A stretch of 64,000 bases of DNA. It comes from Halomonas sp. TA22 (lineage in GTDB: Bacteria; Pseudomonadota; Gammaproteobacteria; Pseudomonadales; Halomonadaceae). Numbering within the stretch: the first letter of the stretch is position 1; every line of letters starts with the position of its first letter. The position numbers and the translations under genes were made by a program. A model generated the notes under the pieces. It was not told the origin of the DNA and made no database searches. It saw only the letters and a list, made by a program, of their open reading frames with translations. Location of the stretch: NCBI RefSeq assembly GCF_013009075.1, contig NZ_CP053108.1, positions 2,808,517 through 2,872,516 on the forward strand, given 5' to 3'. Shown one piece after another: positions 51,895 through 61,093 of the stretch.

Positions 51895-53189
51895 GCCTTG
51901 TGCTTGGCGCCATCGCCGACGATTTCACCGGCGCCACCGATCTGGCCAATAATCTGGTGCGCGCAGGCATGCGCACCCTGCAAGTGATCGGCGTGCCCCG
52001 GGAGCTGCCGGCGCTGGATGAGGTGGATGCGGTGGTGATCGCTCTCAAGTCCCGCTCCTGTGCCGTCGCGCTGGCCATCGGCGACTCCCTGGCCGCGCTT
52101 GAGTGGCTGCAACGGCAGGGCGCTCGGCAGCTATTCTTCAAGTACTGCTCGACCTTCGACTCCACCGATGAAGGCAACATCGGCCCCATCGCCGATGCAC
52201 TGCTAGAGCGCCTTGGCGCCGACCAGACGGTGTTCGCTCCCGCCTTCCCGATCAATGGCCGCACGGTCTATCAGGGGCATCTCTTCGTCGGCGACCGGCT
52301 GCTCAACGAGAGTGGCATGCAGCATCATCCTCTCAACCCCATGCGTGACCCCGACCTGGTCAGGGTGCTGACGCGCCAGAGCGCCCATCCGGTGGGATTG
52401 GTGGATCGTGGGGTGATCGGACAGGGCGTCGAGGCGGTAATCGACCGCCTGCGCACGCTTGCGGCACAAGAGGTACGCCACGTCATCTGCGATACGCTCG
52501 ACGAGTCGGAACTCGAGGTGCTGGCTGGCGCCGTGGTGGACTTTCCCCTGGTCACTGGTGGCTCGGGATTGGGCCAGGCGATGCCGGAGCAGTATCGCCG
52601 CCGGGGCTGGTTGGAGGCGGTCGAGCAGGCGGGCCGCCTTGCGCCGGCTCATGGCTGCGCCCTGGTGCTGTCGGGAAGCTGTTCCCGGGCCACGCTGGGC
52701 CAGGTCGACCATTTTCTCGCACGCCATCCGGGATTTGCGCTGGACCCCATGGCCCTGGCCGAAGGGGGCGATCACCTTCACTCGGCGCTGGCGTTCGCGC
52801 GTCAGGCGTTCTCCCGCGATTCCGACATGCCGGTGCTGATCTATGCCAGCGCCGAGCCCGAGCGGGTCAAGGCCGCGCAGCAGGCCTTGGGCACGCAACG
52901 TGCGGGGCAGCTGGTCGAGCAGGCACTGGGCGAACTGGCCCGCACGCTGACCCGGGAGGGCGTCGGACGTCTGGTGGTGGCCGGTGGCGAGAGTGCTGGC
53001 GCGGTGGTCTCGGCGCTTGGGGTCAAGGTGATGCGCATCGGCGAACAGATCGACCCCGGCGTGCCCTGGACCCAGGCGCGTCTCGAAGGCGTCGAGGCGC
53101 CACTGTCGCTTGCGCTCAAGTCCGGCAACTTCGGGCAAGAGGATTTCTTCACTCGCGCCTTCACGGCGTTGCCGAGGGGGGAGGCATGA
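51891..53189 (+). CDS. otnK: 3-oxo-tetronate kinase (DUF1537)
   Basis: 432 residues. Phosphorylates 3-oxo-tetronate at C4, the step defined for DUF1537 kinases. The N-terminal motif GAIADDFTGATDLANNLV is diagnostic; FKYCSTFDSTDEGNIGPI, FAPAFPINGRTVYQGHLFV and the C-terminal nucleotide site VAGGESAGAVV are also present. It overlaps ltnD and otnC by ATGA. The reading frame is open further upstream, but the overlap ATG at 51891 is the real start. Confidence 0.94.
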   Translation: MSLVLGAIADDFTGATDLANNLVRAGMRTLQVIGVPRELPALDEVDAVVIALKSRSCAVALAIGDSLAALEWLQRQGARQLFFKYCSTFDSTDEGNIGPIADALLERLGADQTVFAPAFPINGRTVYQGHLFVGDRLLNESGMQHHPLNPMRDPDLVRVLTRQSAHPVGLVDRGVIGQGVEAVIDRLRTLAAQEVRHVICDTLDESELEVLAGAVVDFPLVTGGSGLGQAMPEQYRRRGWLEAVEQAGRLAPAHGCALVLSGSCSRATLGQVDHFLARHPGFALDPMALAEGGDHLHSALAFARQAFSRDSDMPVLIYASAEPERVKAAQQALGTQRAGQLVEQALGELARTLTREGVGRLVVAGGESAGAVVSALGVKVMRIGEQIDPGVPWTQARLEGVEAPLSLALKSGNFGQEDFFTRAFTALPRGEA

Positions 53190-53833
53190 GCCGAGCGGGG
53201 GAGCATCGCCTGCGCGAGCAGATCATCGAACATGCCAGGTCGCTGTTCGAGCGCGGCTTGACCATGGGTTCCAGTGGCAATATCAGCGTGCGCCTCGACG
53301 ATGGTGGTTGGCTGATGACGCCCACCAATGCCAGCCTGGGCCGGCTCGATCCCGCGCGTCTCTCGCGCCTCGACCGCGACGGTCGCCTGCTTGAGGGCGA
53401 CAGGCCAACAAAGGAGCGCTTCCTGCACATGGCGATGTATAGCGAGCGGCCCCAGTCCGGAGCGATCGTGCACCTGCACTCAACGCATTCGGTGGCTGTT
53501 TCCTGCCTGCCCGGGATCGATCCGTGCGACTGTATCCCGCCACTGACGGCGTATTACGTGATGCGCGTCGGCAAACTGCCGCTGGTGCCCTATCACATTC
53601 CCGGCGACGAGGCGTTGGGCGATGCCGTGCGCGGCCTGGCCGGGCGCCACAGTGCAGTGCTTCTGGCCAACCATGGCCCAGTGGTCGCCGGCAAGTCGCT
53701 GGAAGCGGCCGTCTACGCCACCGAGGAGCTCGAGGAGACCGCCCGGCTGTTCCTGCTGCTGCGCGGACTAAACCCGCGTTGCCTGACCGCCGAGCAGGTC
53801 GGCGAACTCGAGGCGCGCTTCCCGCGCGACTGA
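53186..53833 (+). CDS. otnC: 3-oxo-tetronate 4-phosphate decarboxylase (class II aldolase family)
   Basis: 215 residues. Decarboxylates 3-oxo-tetronate 4-phosphate to dihydroxyacetone phosphate. Class II aldolase/adducin signatures: GSSGNISVRL, TKERFLHMAMY with the catalytic Glu77, zinc ligands His96 and His98 in VHLHSTHS, and NHGPVVAGKSLEAAVYATEELEE. It overlaps otnK by ATGA, and otnI follows 18 bases later. Confidence 0.92.
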   Translation: MSRAGEHRLREQIIEHARSLFERGLTMGSSGNISVRLDDGGWLMTPTNASLGRLDPARLSRLDRDGRLLEGDRPTKERFLHMAMYSERPQSGAIVHLHSTHSVAVSCLPGIDPCDCIPPLTAYYVMRVGKLPLVPYHIPGDEALGDAVRGLAGRHSAVLLANHGPVVAGKSLEAAVYATEELEETARLFLLLRGLNPRCLTAEQVGELEARFPRD

Positions 53834-53851
53834 CTGCAAGAGGACGAGACG

Positions 53852-54646
53852 ATGATTCGACTGGCCGCCAATCTCAGCATGCTGTTCAACGAGCATGACT
53901 TTCTCGATCGATTCGCCGCGGCGGCAGAGGCCGGCTTTAGGGGTGTCGAATACCTCTTTCCCTATGCGCATGCACCTGAGGAGATCGCGACGGCCCTGCG
54001 CGAGGCGGGGCTGACCCAGGTGCTGTTCAATCTCCCCCCCGGCGACTGGGAGGCGGGCGAGCGGGGCCTGGCCAGTCTGCCGGGGCGGGAAGCGGAGTTT
54101 CGCGACTCGTTGATCGAGGCGCTGCGCTATGCCGAGGCGCTGGGCTGTCCCCAAGTCCATGCCATGGCCGGGCTGCTGCCGCAGGATGCTGATCACGAGA
54201 CCATTGCCGCGCATCAGGCCACCTACCTGAGCAACCTTCGCTTGGCTGCGGGCGAGGCGGCAAAGGCGGGGTGTGACGTGCTGATCGAACCGATCAATAT
54301 CCGCGACATGCCGGGCTACTTCCTCTCCCGTCAGCACCAGGCCATGGCCATGCTCGATGAGATTGGTGCCGACAACCTCAAGCTCCAGTTCGACCTGTAC
54401 CACTGCCAGATCATGGAGGGCGACCTGATTCGCCATCTGGAGAGGCAGTTTACGCGTATCGCCCATGTACAGATCGCCGGTGTACCGGATCGCCATGAGC
54501 CCGACCAGGGCGAGGTCAATTTCCCGGCGCTACTCGAACGGCTCGAATCACTGGGCTATGAAGGATGGATCGGCTGTGAATATCGGCCTGCCGGTACTAC
54601 CCGCGAGGGGCTTGGCTGGGGGCGGGCCTATGGCCTGACGCCATGA
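53852..54646 (+). CDS. otnI: 2-oxo-tetronate isomerase (hydroxypyruvate isomerase family)
   Basis: 264-residue TIM-barrel protein of the Hyi family. Converts 2-oxo-tetronate to 3-oxo-tetronate. Signatures are [45 protein letters not shown] with the metal-binding Glu, [32 protein letters not shown] and IGCEYRPAG. Position between otnC and denD favours OtnI over hydroxypyruvate isomerase itself. Confidence 0.9.
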   Translation: MIRLAANLSMLFNEHDFLDRFAAAAEAGFRGVEYLFPYAHAPEEIATALREAGLTQVLFNLPPGDWEAGERGLASLPGREAEFRDSLIEALRYAEALGCPQVHAMAGLLPQDADHETIAAHQATYLSNLRLAAGEAAKAGCDVLIEPINIRDMPGYFLSRQHQAMAMLDEIGADNLKLQFDLYHCQIMEGDLIRHLERQFTRIAHVQIAGVPDRHEPDQGEVNFPALLERLESLGYEGWIGCEYRPAGTTREGLGWGRAYGLTP

Positions 54647-54728
54647 GCCGCCAGGCGGTAAGCCAACGTCCGTCCAGATGACATGAATCGACAAGTGTCA
54701 GGAACGACAAGAACAACAGGAGAACGTC

Positions 54729-55691
54729 ATGCATATCGTCATCACCGGTGCCGCCGGGTTTCTCGGCCAGCGCCTGCTCATGGAGCTGCTCGAGCGAGGC
54801 GAGCTCGATGGACAACCCATCAGCGCGATCACGTTGGTCGATCAGGTGACACCGCCTGCGCCGAATGCCCCAGGAATCGAGATTGCTTCGCTGGCACTGG
54901 ATATCGTCGACACCGGAGCGCTGGATGGGGTGCTCGCCTCCCGGCCGCAGGTGATCTTTCATCTGGCGGCAGTGGTCAGCTCGGCTGCCGAGGCGGATCT
55001 GGATCTCGGCATGCACGTCAACTTCGATGCCACCCGGGCGATGCTGGAGGGGTGTCGTGAGCATCGACTCTCGAGCACACGCCTGATCATGGCGAGCTCG
55101 GTGGCTGCCTATGGCGGCGATATGCCGGAGCGGCTCGACGACATGACCGCGTTGCAGCCGCAGACTTCCTACGGCACCCAGAAGGCAATGTGCGAACTGC
55201 TGATCAACGACTACAGTCGCCGTGGCCTGATAGATGGACGCGTGTTACGTCTGCCCACCATCGTCATCCGGCCTGGGAGGCCCAATGCGGCGGCCTCCAG
55301 CTTCGCCTCCAGCATCCTGCGCGAACCGCTCAACGGCGAGCCGGCGGTCTGCCCGGTATCCCCCGAGCAGGAGCTGTTCGTCATGTCACCGGGCAAGGTC
55401 ATCGAAGCGCTCATTCATGGCGCCGAAGTGCCCGGCGAAGCGCTTGGCCTGTTTCGTGCCTTTGTGCTGCCCGGTATCACCGTCAATGTCGGTGAGATGC
55501 TCGAGACGCTGCGCGACGTCGCGGGCGAGGAGACGCTGGCACGGGTGCGACACGAGCCGGATGCCAAGATCCGTGCCATTGTTGCCGGCTGGCCGGGGCG
55601 TTTCGACGCCGCCAAGGCCCGGCAACTGGGGTTCAGCGGCGACAAGAATTTTCGCGAGATCATCGAAGCGTTCGCACGCGAGCGTTCGTGA
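54729..55691 (+). CDS. denD: D-erythronate dehydrogenase (SDR family)
   Basis: 320 residues. NAD-dependent oxidation of D-erythronate to 2-oxo-tetronate. Extended SDR with GAAGFLGQRLL (residues about 8-18), FHLAAVVSS, catalytic Ser-Tyr-Lys in MASSVAAYGG and SYGTQKAMCELL, and LRLPTIVIRPGRPNAAASSFASSI. It gives the pathway a second entry besides LtnD. It follows otnI by 82 bases and precedes the TRAP genes by 71. Confidence 0.92.
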   Translation: MHIVITGAAGFLGQRLLMELLERGELDGQPISAITLVDQVTPPAPNAPGIEIASLALDIVDTGALDGVLASRPQVIFHLAAVVSSAAEADLDLGMHVNFDATRAMLEGCREHRLSSTRLIMASSVAAYGGDMPERLDDMTALQPQTSYGTQKAMCELLINDYSRRGLIDGRVLRLPTIVIRPGRPNAAASSFASSILREPLNGEPAVCPVSPEQELFVMSPGKVIEALIHGAEVPGEALGLFRAFVLPGITVNVGEMLETLRDVAGEETLARVRHEPDAKIRAIVAGWPGRFDAAKARQLGFSGDKNFREIIEAFARERS

Positions 55692-55762
55692 GCAGAGGGG
55701 CTCGTCACATCGCAGTGAACGAACCCAATACCCACCCTCACAATAATAAAGAGGGCATTATC

Positions 55763-56755
55763 ATGACCCATCATGTTGCACGCCACGCACTCAACGTCGC
55801 CATCGGCGGTATCACTCTGGCCGGCCTGGCCCTGCAGGCTCAGGCGGCCACCGAGGTCAGCGTTGGTTATGCGATCTCAAGCGACTCCCACTACGGCGAA
55901 GGATCGCGCGCCTTCAAGGAAACCCTCGAGCGCCTGAGCGATGGCGAGTTCACGGTCACTGACCACCCCAGCGGCTCACTGGGGGGCGAGCGCGCGATGA
56001 TCGAGGGGCTGCAGATCGGCACCGTCGATATCGTCATCACCTCCACCGGGCCGCTGGGCAACTTCGTACCCGAGACCTATGTCCTCGATCTGCCGTTTCT
56101 GTTCGACAGCTACGACCAGGCGCGCTGCGTGCTCGATGGCGAAACCGGCCAGGAGCTGCTCGACAGCATGACCGAGCATGACCTGGTTGGCCTGGCCTGG
56201 TCGGAAAACGGCTTTCGCCACATCACCAACAGCCGGCGCGCCATCAACTCCCCCGAGGATGTGAGCGGGCTCAAGATCCGCACCATGGAGAACCGCATCC
56301 ATCAACAGGCCTTCCAGCAGATGGGCGCGAGTCCCACGCCCATGGCAATGCCGGAACTGTTCACCGCGCTGCAGCAGGGCACCGTGGATGGTCAGGAGAA
56401 TCCGGTCACGGTGATCGTGGCCGCCAACCTGTTCGAGGTGCAGGACCAACTGTCGCTGACCGGGCACGTCTACTCGCCGGCGATCATGCTCGGCTCGCCA
56501 GTCCTGCTCGATAGCCTGAGCGATGAGCAGCGCGAGTGGTTCCATGAGGCGGCCCGCGCCGCAGCCGAGGCGACGCGGGCCGAAGTCTCGCGCCTGGAGG
56601 AGGAGGGGGTGGAGCTGCTGCGCGAGCGCGGTATGACCGTCAATACCGAGGTCGACCCCGAGCCCTTCCAGCAAGCCGTTCAATCGGTTCATGACAGCTT
56701 CGTCGAGCAGTACGGCAGCGAGATGCTCGAGCGTATCCAGGCCAGCAGCTGTTGA
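55763..56755 (+). CDS. TRAP transporter solute-binding protein (DctP type)
   Basis: 330 residues from the ATG at 55763; the frame is open to 55688, but the signal peptide begins here (HALNVAIGGITLAGLALQAQAA). The mature protein has the DctP fold: FKETLERLSDGEFTV, HPSGSLGGERAMIEGLQIGTVDI, the carboxylate-binding Arg in LKIRTME and the MPELFTALQQGTVDGQENPV signature. Likely binds erythronate, threonate or a related acid, given the operon. Confidence 0.93.
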   Translation: MTHHVARHALNVAIGGITLAGLALQAQAATEVSVGYAISSDSHYGEGSRAFKETLERLSDGEFTVTDHPSGSLGGERAMIEGLQIGTVDIVITSTGPLGNFVPETYVLDLPFLFDSYDQARCVLDGETGQELLDSMTEHDLVGLAWSENGFRHITNSRRAINSPEDVSGLKIRTMENRIHQQAFQQMGASPTPMAMPELFTALQQGTVDGQENPVTVIVAANLFEVQDQLSLTGHVYSPAIMLGSPVLLDSLSDEQREWFHEAARAAAEATRAEVSRLEEEGVELLRERGMTVNTEVDPEPFQQAVQSVHDSFVEQYGSEMLERIQASSC

Positions 56756-56812
56756 TTGCCCTCCATACGGGCGGCTATCCGGCCGCCCCTACCACTGGAT
56801 GAGATAAGCGCC

Positions 56813-57409
56813 ATGGTGTCCTGGTTTCTGCGTGCAGAGCAGCTGCTGACTCGGCTGGCAATGCTGATTGCCATCGCGATGCTGGTCGTGTCGGTATCGC
56901 TTGGATTCTATCAGGTGTTGACCCGCTTTCTGTTCAACGCCCCCTCGACCTGGTCGGAAGTGCTATCGCGGGCAACCATGATCTGGTGCGTATTCATGGG
57001 CGCCGCCGCCACCTTTCGCGGCGGCTTCATGATGTCGGTGGAGGTGATCTACAAGCTTGTGCCCAGGCGCGCCCTGCTGACGCTGGAGTTGCTCGTCGGG
57101 GCCTGTTCATTGCTGGTGCTGGGCGTGCTGATCTATTACGGCATCCAGATGACCCAGCGCGTCAGCAATCAGACCCTCTCGGCACTCGAAGTGTCGATGT
57201 CGTGGGCCTATGCCGCGATTCCCGTGGGCAGTGGCTTCGCCATGCTTTCGGTGATCGCTCGGCTGGTGGCTCAAGCCACCGGGCGAGAGACACTGGGTCC
57301 CGATCATGACGAGACACCGGAGTTGAGTGCCGCCCAGATCGAACAGGCCGCTCGGGCGCTCGATACGCTGGCCCCGGTAGACAAGCGGCCAGGGGAGGTG
57401 CGCTCATGA
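56813..57409 (+). CDS. TRAP transporter small permease (DctQ type)
   Basis: 198 residues from the ATG at 56813, four membrane helices. Signatures: the VLTRFLFNAPSTWSEVLSRATMIWCVFMGAAATFR segment, typical of DctQ, and ALEVSMSWAYAAIPVG. The acidic C-terminal tail is longer than usual. It overlaps the large permease by ATGA. Confidence 0.92.
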   Translation: MVSWFLRAEQLLTRLAMLIAIAMLVVSVSLGFYQVLTRFLFNAPSTWSEVLSRATMIWCVFMGAAATFRGGFMMSVEVIYKLVPRRALLTLELLVGACSLLVLGVLIYYGIQMTQRVSNQTLSALEVSMSWAYAAIPVGSGFAMLSVIARLVAQATGRETLGPDHDETPELSAAQIEQAARALDTLAPVDKRPGEVRS

Positions 57410-58680
57410 ACCTGGTGATCGGGCTGTCGCTACTGATTCTCTTTGCTGTTGGCGTGCCGATCGCGATCTCCATTCTGCTGGCCTCGATCATCGGCATCGA
57501 GTTCTTCTCACGGCTGCCGCTGGTGATGGTGCCCCAGCAGATGTTCGTGGGCCTCGACCACTTCCCCTTGATGGCGATTCCGTTCTTCATCCTGGCCGGC
57601 AACCTGATGGCCGCCGGTGGCATCTCCAATCGCCTGGTCGATCTGGCCAAGTCGATCGTCGGTGGGGTGCAGGGCGGCCTGGCGATGACCTGCGTACTGA
57701 CCTGCATGATGTTCGCCGCGGTATCGGGGTCGAGCGTTGCCACCACCTTCGCCATCGGCGCGATCCTGATTCCGGCGATGGTCAAGCATGGCTATCCCAA
57801 GCCACTGGCTGCCTCGATCCAGGCCTCCTCGGCGGAGCTTGGGGTGTTGATACCGCCGTCGATTCCACTGATCCTGTTCGGTGTGAGCACCAACACCTCC
57901 ATCGGCCAGCTGTTCATCGCGGGCATCGGGCCGGGGTTGCTGATCGGCTGTGCCCTGCTGGTGTTCCTGTATGTGTTCTGCAAGCTGCGCGGCTATGGCC
58001 TGCGCGACCGCGAGGATCGCAGCGACTTCGTCACGGCCTTTCAGCGCGCCTGGGCGGCGATGTTGATGCCGGTGGTGGTGATCGGCGGCATCTATGGCGG
58101 CATCTTCACGCCTACTGAGGCCTCGGCGGTGGCGGTATTCTACGCCCTGATCGTCGGCGGGCTATTCTACCGCGAGCTCAAGCCTCGCGATCTGGGGCCG
58201 ATCCTGCGCCAGAGCATCATCTCCACCGCTGCGGTGATGCTGATCATCGCCGCCGCCTCGCTGTTCAGCTTCCTGATCAGTCGCACCGGGCTGCCTGGCC
58301 AGGTGGCAAGCTGGGTCACCCAAGTCTTCGATAGCCCCTGGGCCTTCCTGCTGGCGGTCAACGTGCTGCTGCTCGGTGTCGGCATGTTCATCGAGACCGG
58401 CGCGGCGATTCTGGTGCTGGCGCCGATTCTCACGCCGATAGCCATTCAGTTCGGGGTTCACCCGGTGCACTTCGGGTTGATCATGGTGGTCAACCTGGCG
58501 CTTGGCATGATCACGCCGCCGCTAGGCGTCAACCTGTTTGCCGCCTGCGCAGTGGCCCGCATCTCCATCGACACGATGCTGCCGCATCTGGTGCGTTTCG
58601 TGCTGGTAGTGCTGGCTTGCCTGATGGCGATCACCTACATGCCCTGGATCTCCATGGGGCTGGTCAACTTGCTCTACTAG
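57406..58680 (+). CDS. TRAP transporter large permease (DctM type)
   Basis: 424 residues with about 11-12 membrane helices. Signatures: FVGLDHFPLMAIPFFILAGNLM, VSGSSVATTFAIGAILIPAM, LGVLIPPSIPLILFGVSTNTSIGQLF and MITPPLGVNLFAACAV, each partly quoted. Completes the P-Q-M set for secondary sodium-driven uptake. The aldehyde dehydrogenase gene follows by ten bases. Confidence 0.95.
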   Translation: MNLVIGLSLLILFAVGVPIAISILLASIIGIEFFSRLPLVMVPQQMFVGLDHFPLMAIPFFILAGNLMAAGGISNRLVDLAKSIVGGVQGGLAMTCVLTCMMFAAVSGSSVATTFAIGAILIPAMVKHGYPKPLAASIQASSAELGVLIPPSIPLILFGVSTNTSIGQLFIAGIGPGLLIGCALLVFLYVFCKLRGYGLRDREDRSDFVTAFQRAWAAMLMPVVVIGGIYGGIFTPTEASAVAVFYALIVGGLFYRELKPRDLGPILRQSIISTAAVMLIIAAASLFSFLISRTGLPGQVASWVTQVFDSPWAFLLAVNVLLLGVGMFIETGAAILVLAPILTPIAIQFGVHPVHFGLIMVVNLALGMITPPLGVNLFAACAVARISIDTMLPHLVRFVLVVLACLMAITYMPWISMGLVNLLY

Positions 58681-58690
58681 GAGAGACGTC

Positions 58691-60151
58691 ATGCCAGAGT
58701 TACCCCAGATGCCGCTGCAACGTGCCCTGATCGGAGGGCAGTGGGTGGCGACACATGCCACCCTAGAGGTCCAGGCCCCGGCCCGCGGCGAGCCGATTGC
58801 ATGCATCGCCCGCTGTCAGCCAGCGGAGATCGACGAGGCGGTCAAGGCCGCTTGCCTGGCATTCGAAGGTGAGCTTGGCGAATGGTCGCGCTGGGCGGCG
58901 CGACGGCGCAGCGAGTGGCTGCTTGCTTTTGCGTCGATCATCGAGTCCGACCACGAGCGGCTGGCGGCTCTCGAATGCGCCGATACCGGCAAGCCGATCA
59001 GCCAGGCGAGAGGCGATATCGCGGCCTGCGCCCGCTATTTTCGTTTCTACGGCGGTGCGGCAGACAAGCTGCATGGCGAGACGATTCCCTTCGACAATGA
59101 CTTCGCCGTGATGACCCTGCGTGAGCCGTTCGGCGTCTGCGCCCAGATCATCCCCTGGAACTACCCCGCGCAGATCTTCGGTCGCTGCGTGGCGGCGGCA
59201 CTCGCCGCAGGCAATACGGTGGTCCTCAAGCCTGCCGAGGAGGCCTGCCTGAGCGTGCTGCGGCTGGCCGAGCTTGCCACCGAGCATGGCTTGCCTGCCG
59301 GCGTGCTGAACGTGGTGCCGGGTCTGGGCGGCGAGGCGGGTGCGGCCTTGGCATCGCATCCCGACATCCACCATCTCTCGTTCACTGGTTCACCCGAGAC
59401 CGGCACCCTGGTCGCACAGGCGGCGGCGCGCCATCATGTCCCGGTGACGCTCGAGCTTGGCGGCAAATCGCCCCAGCTGCTGTTCGCCGATGCCGACATG
59501 GAGGCAGCGCTGGAGGCGGTGGTGCGCGGCATCATTCAGAATGCCGGCCAGACCTGCTCCGCCGGAAGCCGGCTGCTGGTGGACGAGGGTTGTCATGAGG
59601 CGGCGATGGCTCGGCTGATTGAGCGTTTCTCTGCGCTTCGCTGCGACGCCGGCGAGGCGGATACCGATTGCGGCCCGCTGATCAATGGCCGGCAGAAGGA
59701 GAAACTGCTGACGCGGCTGGCGGCTGCCGAGCGTGACGGTGTTCGCGTCGCCGCCCGAGGGCGGTTGGCAGACACGGCACCTCCCCAGGGCCACTTCGTG
59801 GTACCGCAGTTGCTTGCCGATATCCCCGATGGCCATGAGGTTCTGCGCGACGAGCTGTTCGGGCCCATACTGGCGGTACAGACCTTTCGCGACGAAGCGC
59901 AGGCGCTGCAGCTGGCCAATGCCACCGACTTCGGGCTGTGCGCGGGGATCTGGACCCGTGACGGCGGGCGTCAATTGCGCTTGGCGAAGGGCATTCGCAG
60001 TGGCCAGGTGTTCGTCAACAACTACGGCGCCGCGGGTGGCGTCGAACTACCGTTCGGCGGAATCGGGCGCTCCGGCCATGGTCGCGAGAAAGGCTTTGAG
60101 GGGCTCAGGAGCTATACCCGCATCAAGACGGTGGCCATTCGTCATGGCTAA
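58691..60151 (+). CDS. NAD(P)-dependent aldehyde dehydrogenase
   Basis: 486 residues, full-length ALDH. PWNYPAQIFGR and LKPAEEACLSVLRLAEL form the cofactor domain, the general base Glu is in ELGGKSPQLLF, the catalytic Cys in NAGQTCSAGSRLLVDE, and the C-terminal NYGAAGGVELPFGG and SGHGREKGFEG follow. Most like betaine-aldehyde or gamma-aminobutyraldehyde types in general pattern. In the sugar-acid operon it may oxidise a semialdehyde or an aldose to the acid entering the pathway; this is inference. Confidence 0.93.
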   Translation: MPELPQMPLQRALIGGQWVATHATLEVQAPARGEPIACIARCQPAEIDEAVKAACLAFEGELGEWSRWAARRRSEWLLAFASIIESDHERLAALECADTGKPISQARGDIAACARYFRFYGGAADKLHGETIPFDNDFAVMTLREPFGVCAQIIPWNYPAQIFGRCVAAALAAGNTVVLKPAEEACLSVLRLAELATEHGLPAGVLNVVPGLGGEAGAALASHPDIHHLSFTGSPETGTLVAQAAARHHVPVTLELGGKSPQLLFADADMEAALEAVVRGIIQNAGQTCSAGSRLLVDEGCHEAAMARLIERFSALRCDAGEADTDCGPLINGRQKEKLLTRLAAAERDGVRVAARGRLADTAPPQGHFVVPQLLADIPDGHEVLRDELFGPILAVQTFRDEAQALQLANATDFGLCAGIWTRDGGRQLRLAKGIRSGQVFVNNYGAAGGVELPFGGIGRSGHGREKGFEGLRSYTRIKTVAIRHG

Positions 60152-60178
60152 CCACCAATGGTACAGATGAGGAGAGCC

Positions 60179-61063
60179 ATGAATATGCATCATTCCTGCA
60201 AGGTGGGACTTGTCGGTGTCGGGCTGATGGGGCATGGCATCGCCCGCAACCTGCTTTGCCATGGTCATGCGCTGACGTTTCTCGATCACCCCGGCAACCA
60301 GCCGGTGGAAGATCTCCAAGAACAGGGGGCGGTGAGCCGACAGAGCGGTGCCGAGGTGGCGGCCCGGTCCGATATCGTGATCCTGTGCGTCACCGGAACG
60401 CCGCAGGTCGAGGCGGTGCTGTTCGAGCCCGGGGGCGTGCTTGAGGGGCTGGCGCCGCAAGCTATCGTCATCGACTGCTCCACGGCACTGCCCAGTTCGA
60501 CGCTGATGATCGCCGAGCGCGTCGCGGCTCAGGGCGGGCGGTTTCTCGATGCAGCCATGACGCGCACTCCCAAGGAGGCCGAGGAGGGGCGCCTGAACCT
60601 GATCGTGGGGGCGCCCGAGGCGCTGTTCGATGAGGTGCGGCCACTGCTCGAGAGCTTTGCCGAGAACATCGTCCATGCCGGGGCGGTGGGCGCCGGGCAT
60701 ACCCTCAAGCTGCTGCACAACTATGTCTCGCTGGGATTCTCGGCGGTGCTGGCCGAGGCCACGGCGGCCTCCAGGCGAGCGGGGATCGAGGATGCCGCCT
60801 TGCTCGAGGTGCTTGGCAAGGGCGGTGGCGGCGGAGTGATTCTCGAGCGGCTGCGTCCGTTCATCGAGGCTGGCGATCCCTCCGGCTTTCGTTTCAGCGT
60901 CGCCAATGCCAACAAGGACATCGGCTACTACCACGCCATGACCGACGAGTTGAAGGTGGCGCGTGGCGTCGCGGCGGCGGTACATGAACTCTACCGCTCG
61001 GTCGAGGATCAGGGGCTCTCGGTGCCGGAGGTGATCGGCGTGTTGCAGGAGAAGGGGCACTGA
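60179..61063 (+). CDS. NAD(P)-dependent beta-hydroxyacid dehydrogenase (HIBDH family)
   Basis: 294 residues from the ATG at 60179, three bases after GAGGAGA; the frame is open to 60158. Rossmann GLVGVGLMGHGIARNL, substrate motif FLDAAMTRTPKEAEEGRLNLIVG and the catalytic Lys in GAGHTLKLLHNY. It departs from the usual DAPVSGG by DAAMTRTP, so its substrate is probably different from LtnD. A tartronate-semialdehyde or sugar-acid reductase role is possible. Confidence 0.88.
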   Translation: MNMHHSCKVGLVGVGLMGHGIARNLLCHGHALTFLDHPGNQPVEDLQEQGAVSRQSGAEVAARSDIVILCVTGTPQVEAVLFEPGGVLEGLAPQAIVIDCSTALPSSTLMIAERVAAQGGRFLDAAMTRTPKEAEEGRLNLIVGAPEALFDEVRPLLESFAENIVHAGAVGAGHTLKLLHNYVSLGFSAVLAEATAASRRAGIEDAALLEVLGKGGGGGVILERLRPFIEAGDPSGFRFSVANANKDIGYYHAMTDELKVARGVAAAVHELYRSVEDQGLSVPEVIGVLQEKGH

Positions 61064-61093
61064 CATGAGAGGCCGCATCGAGAGTCATGCTCG

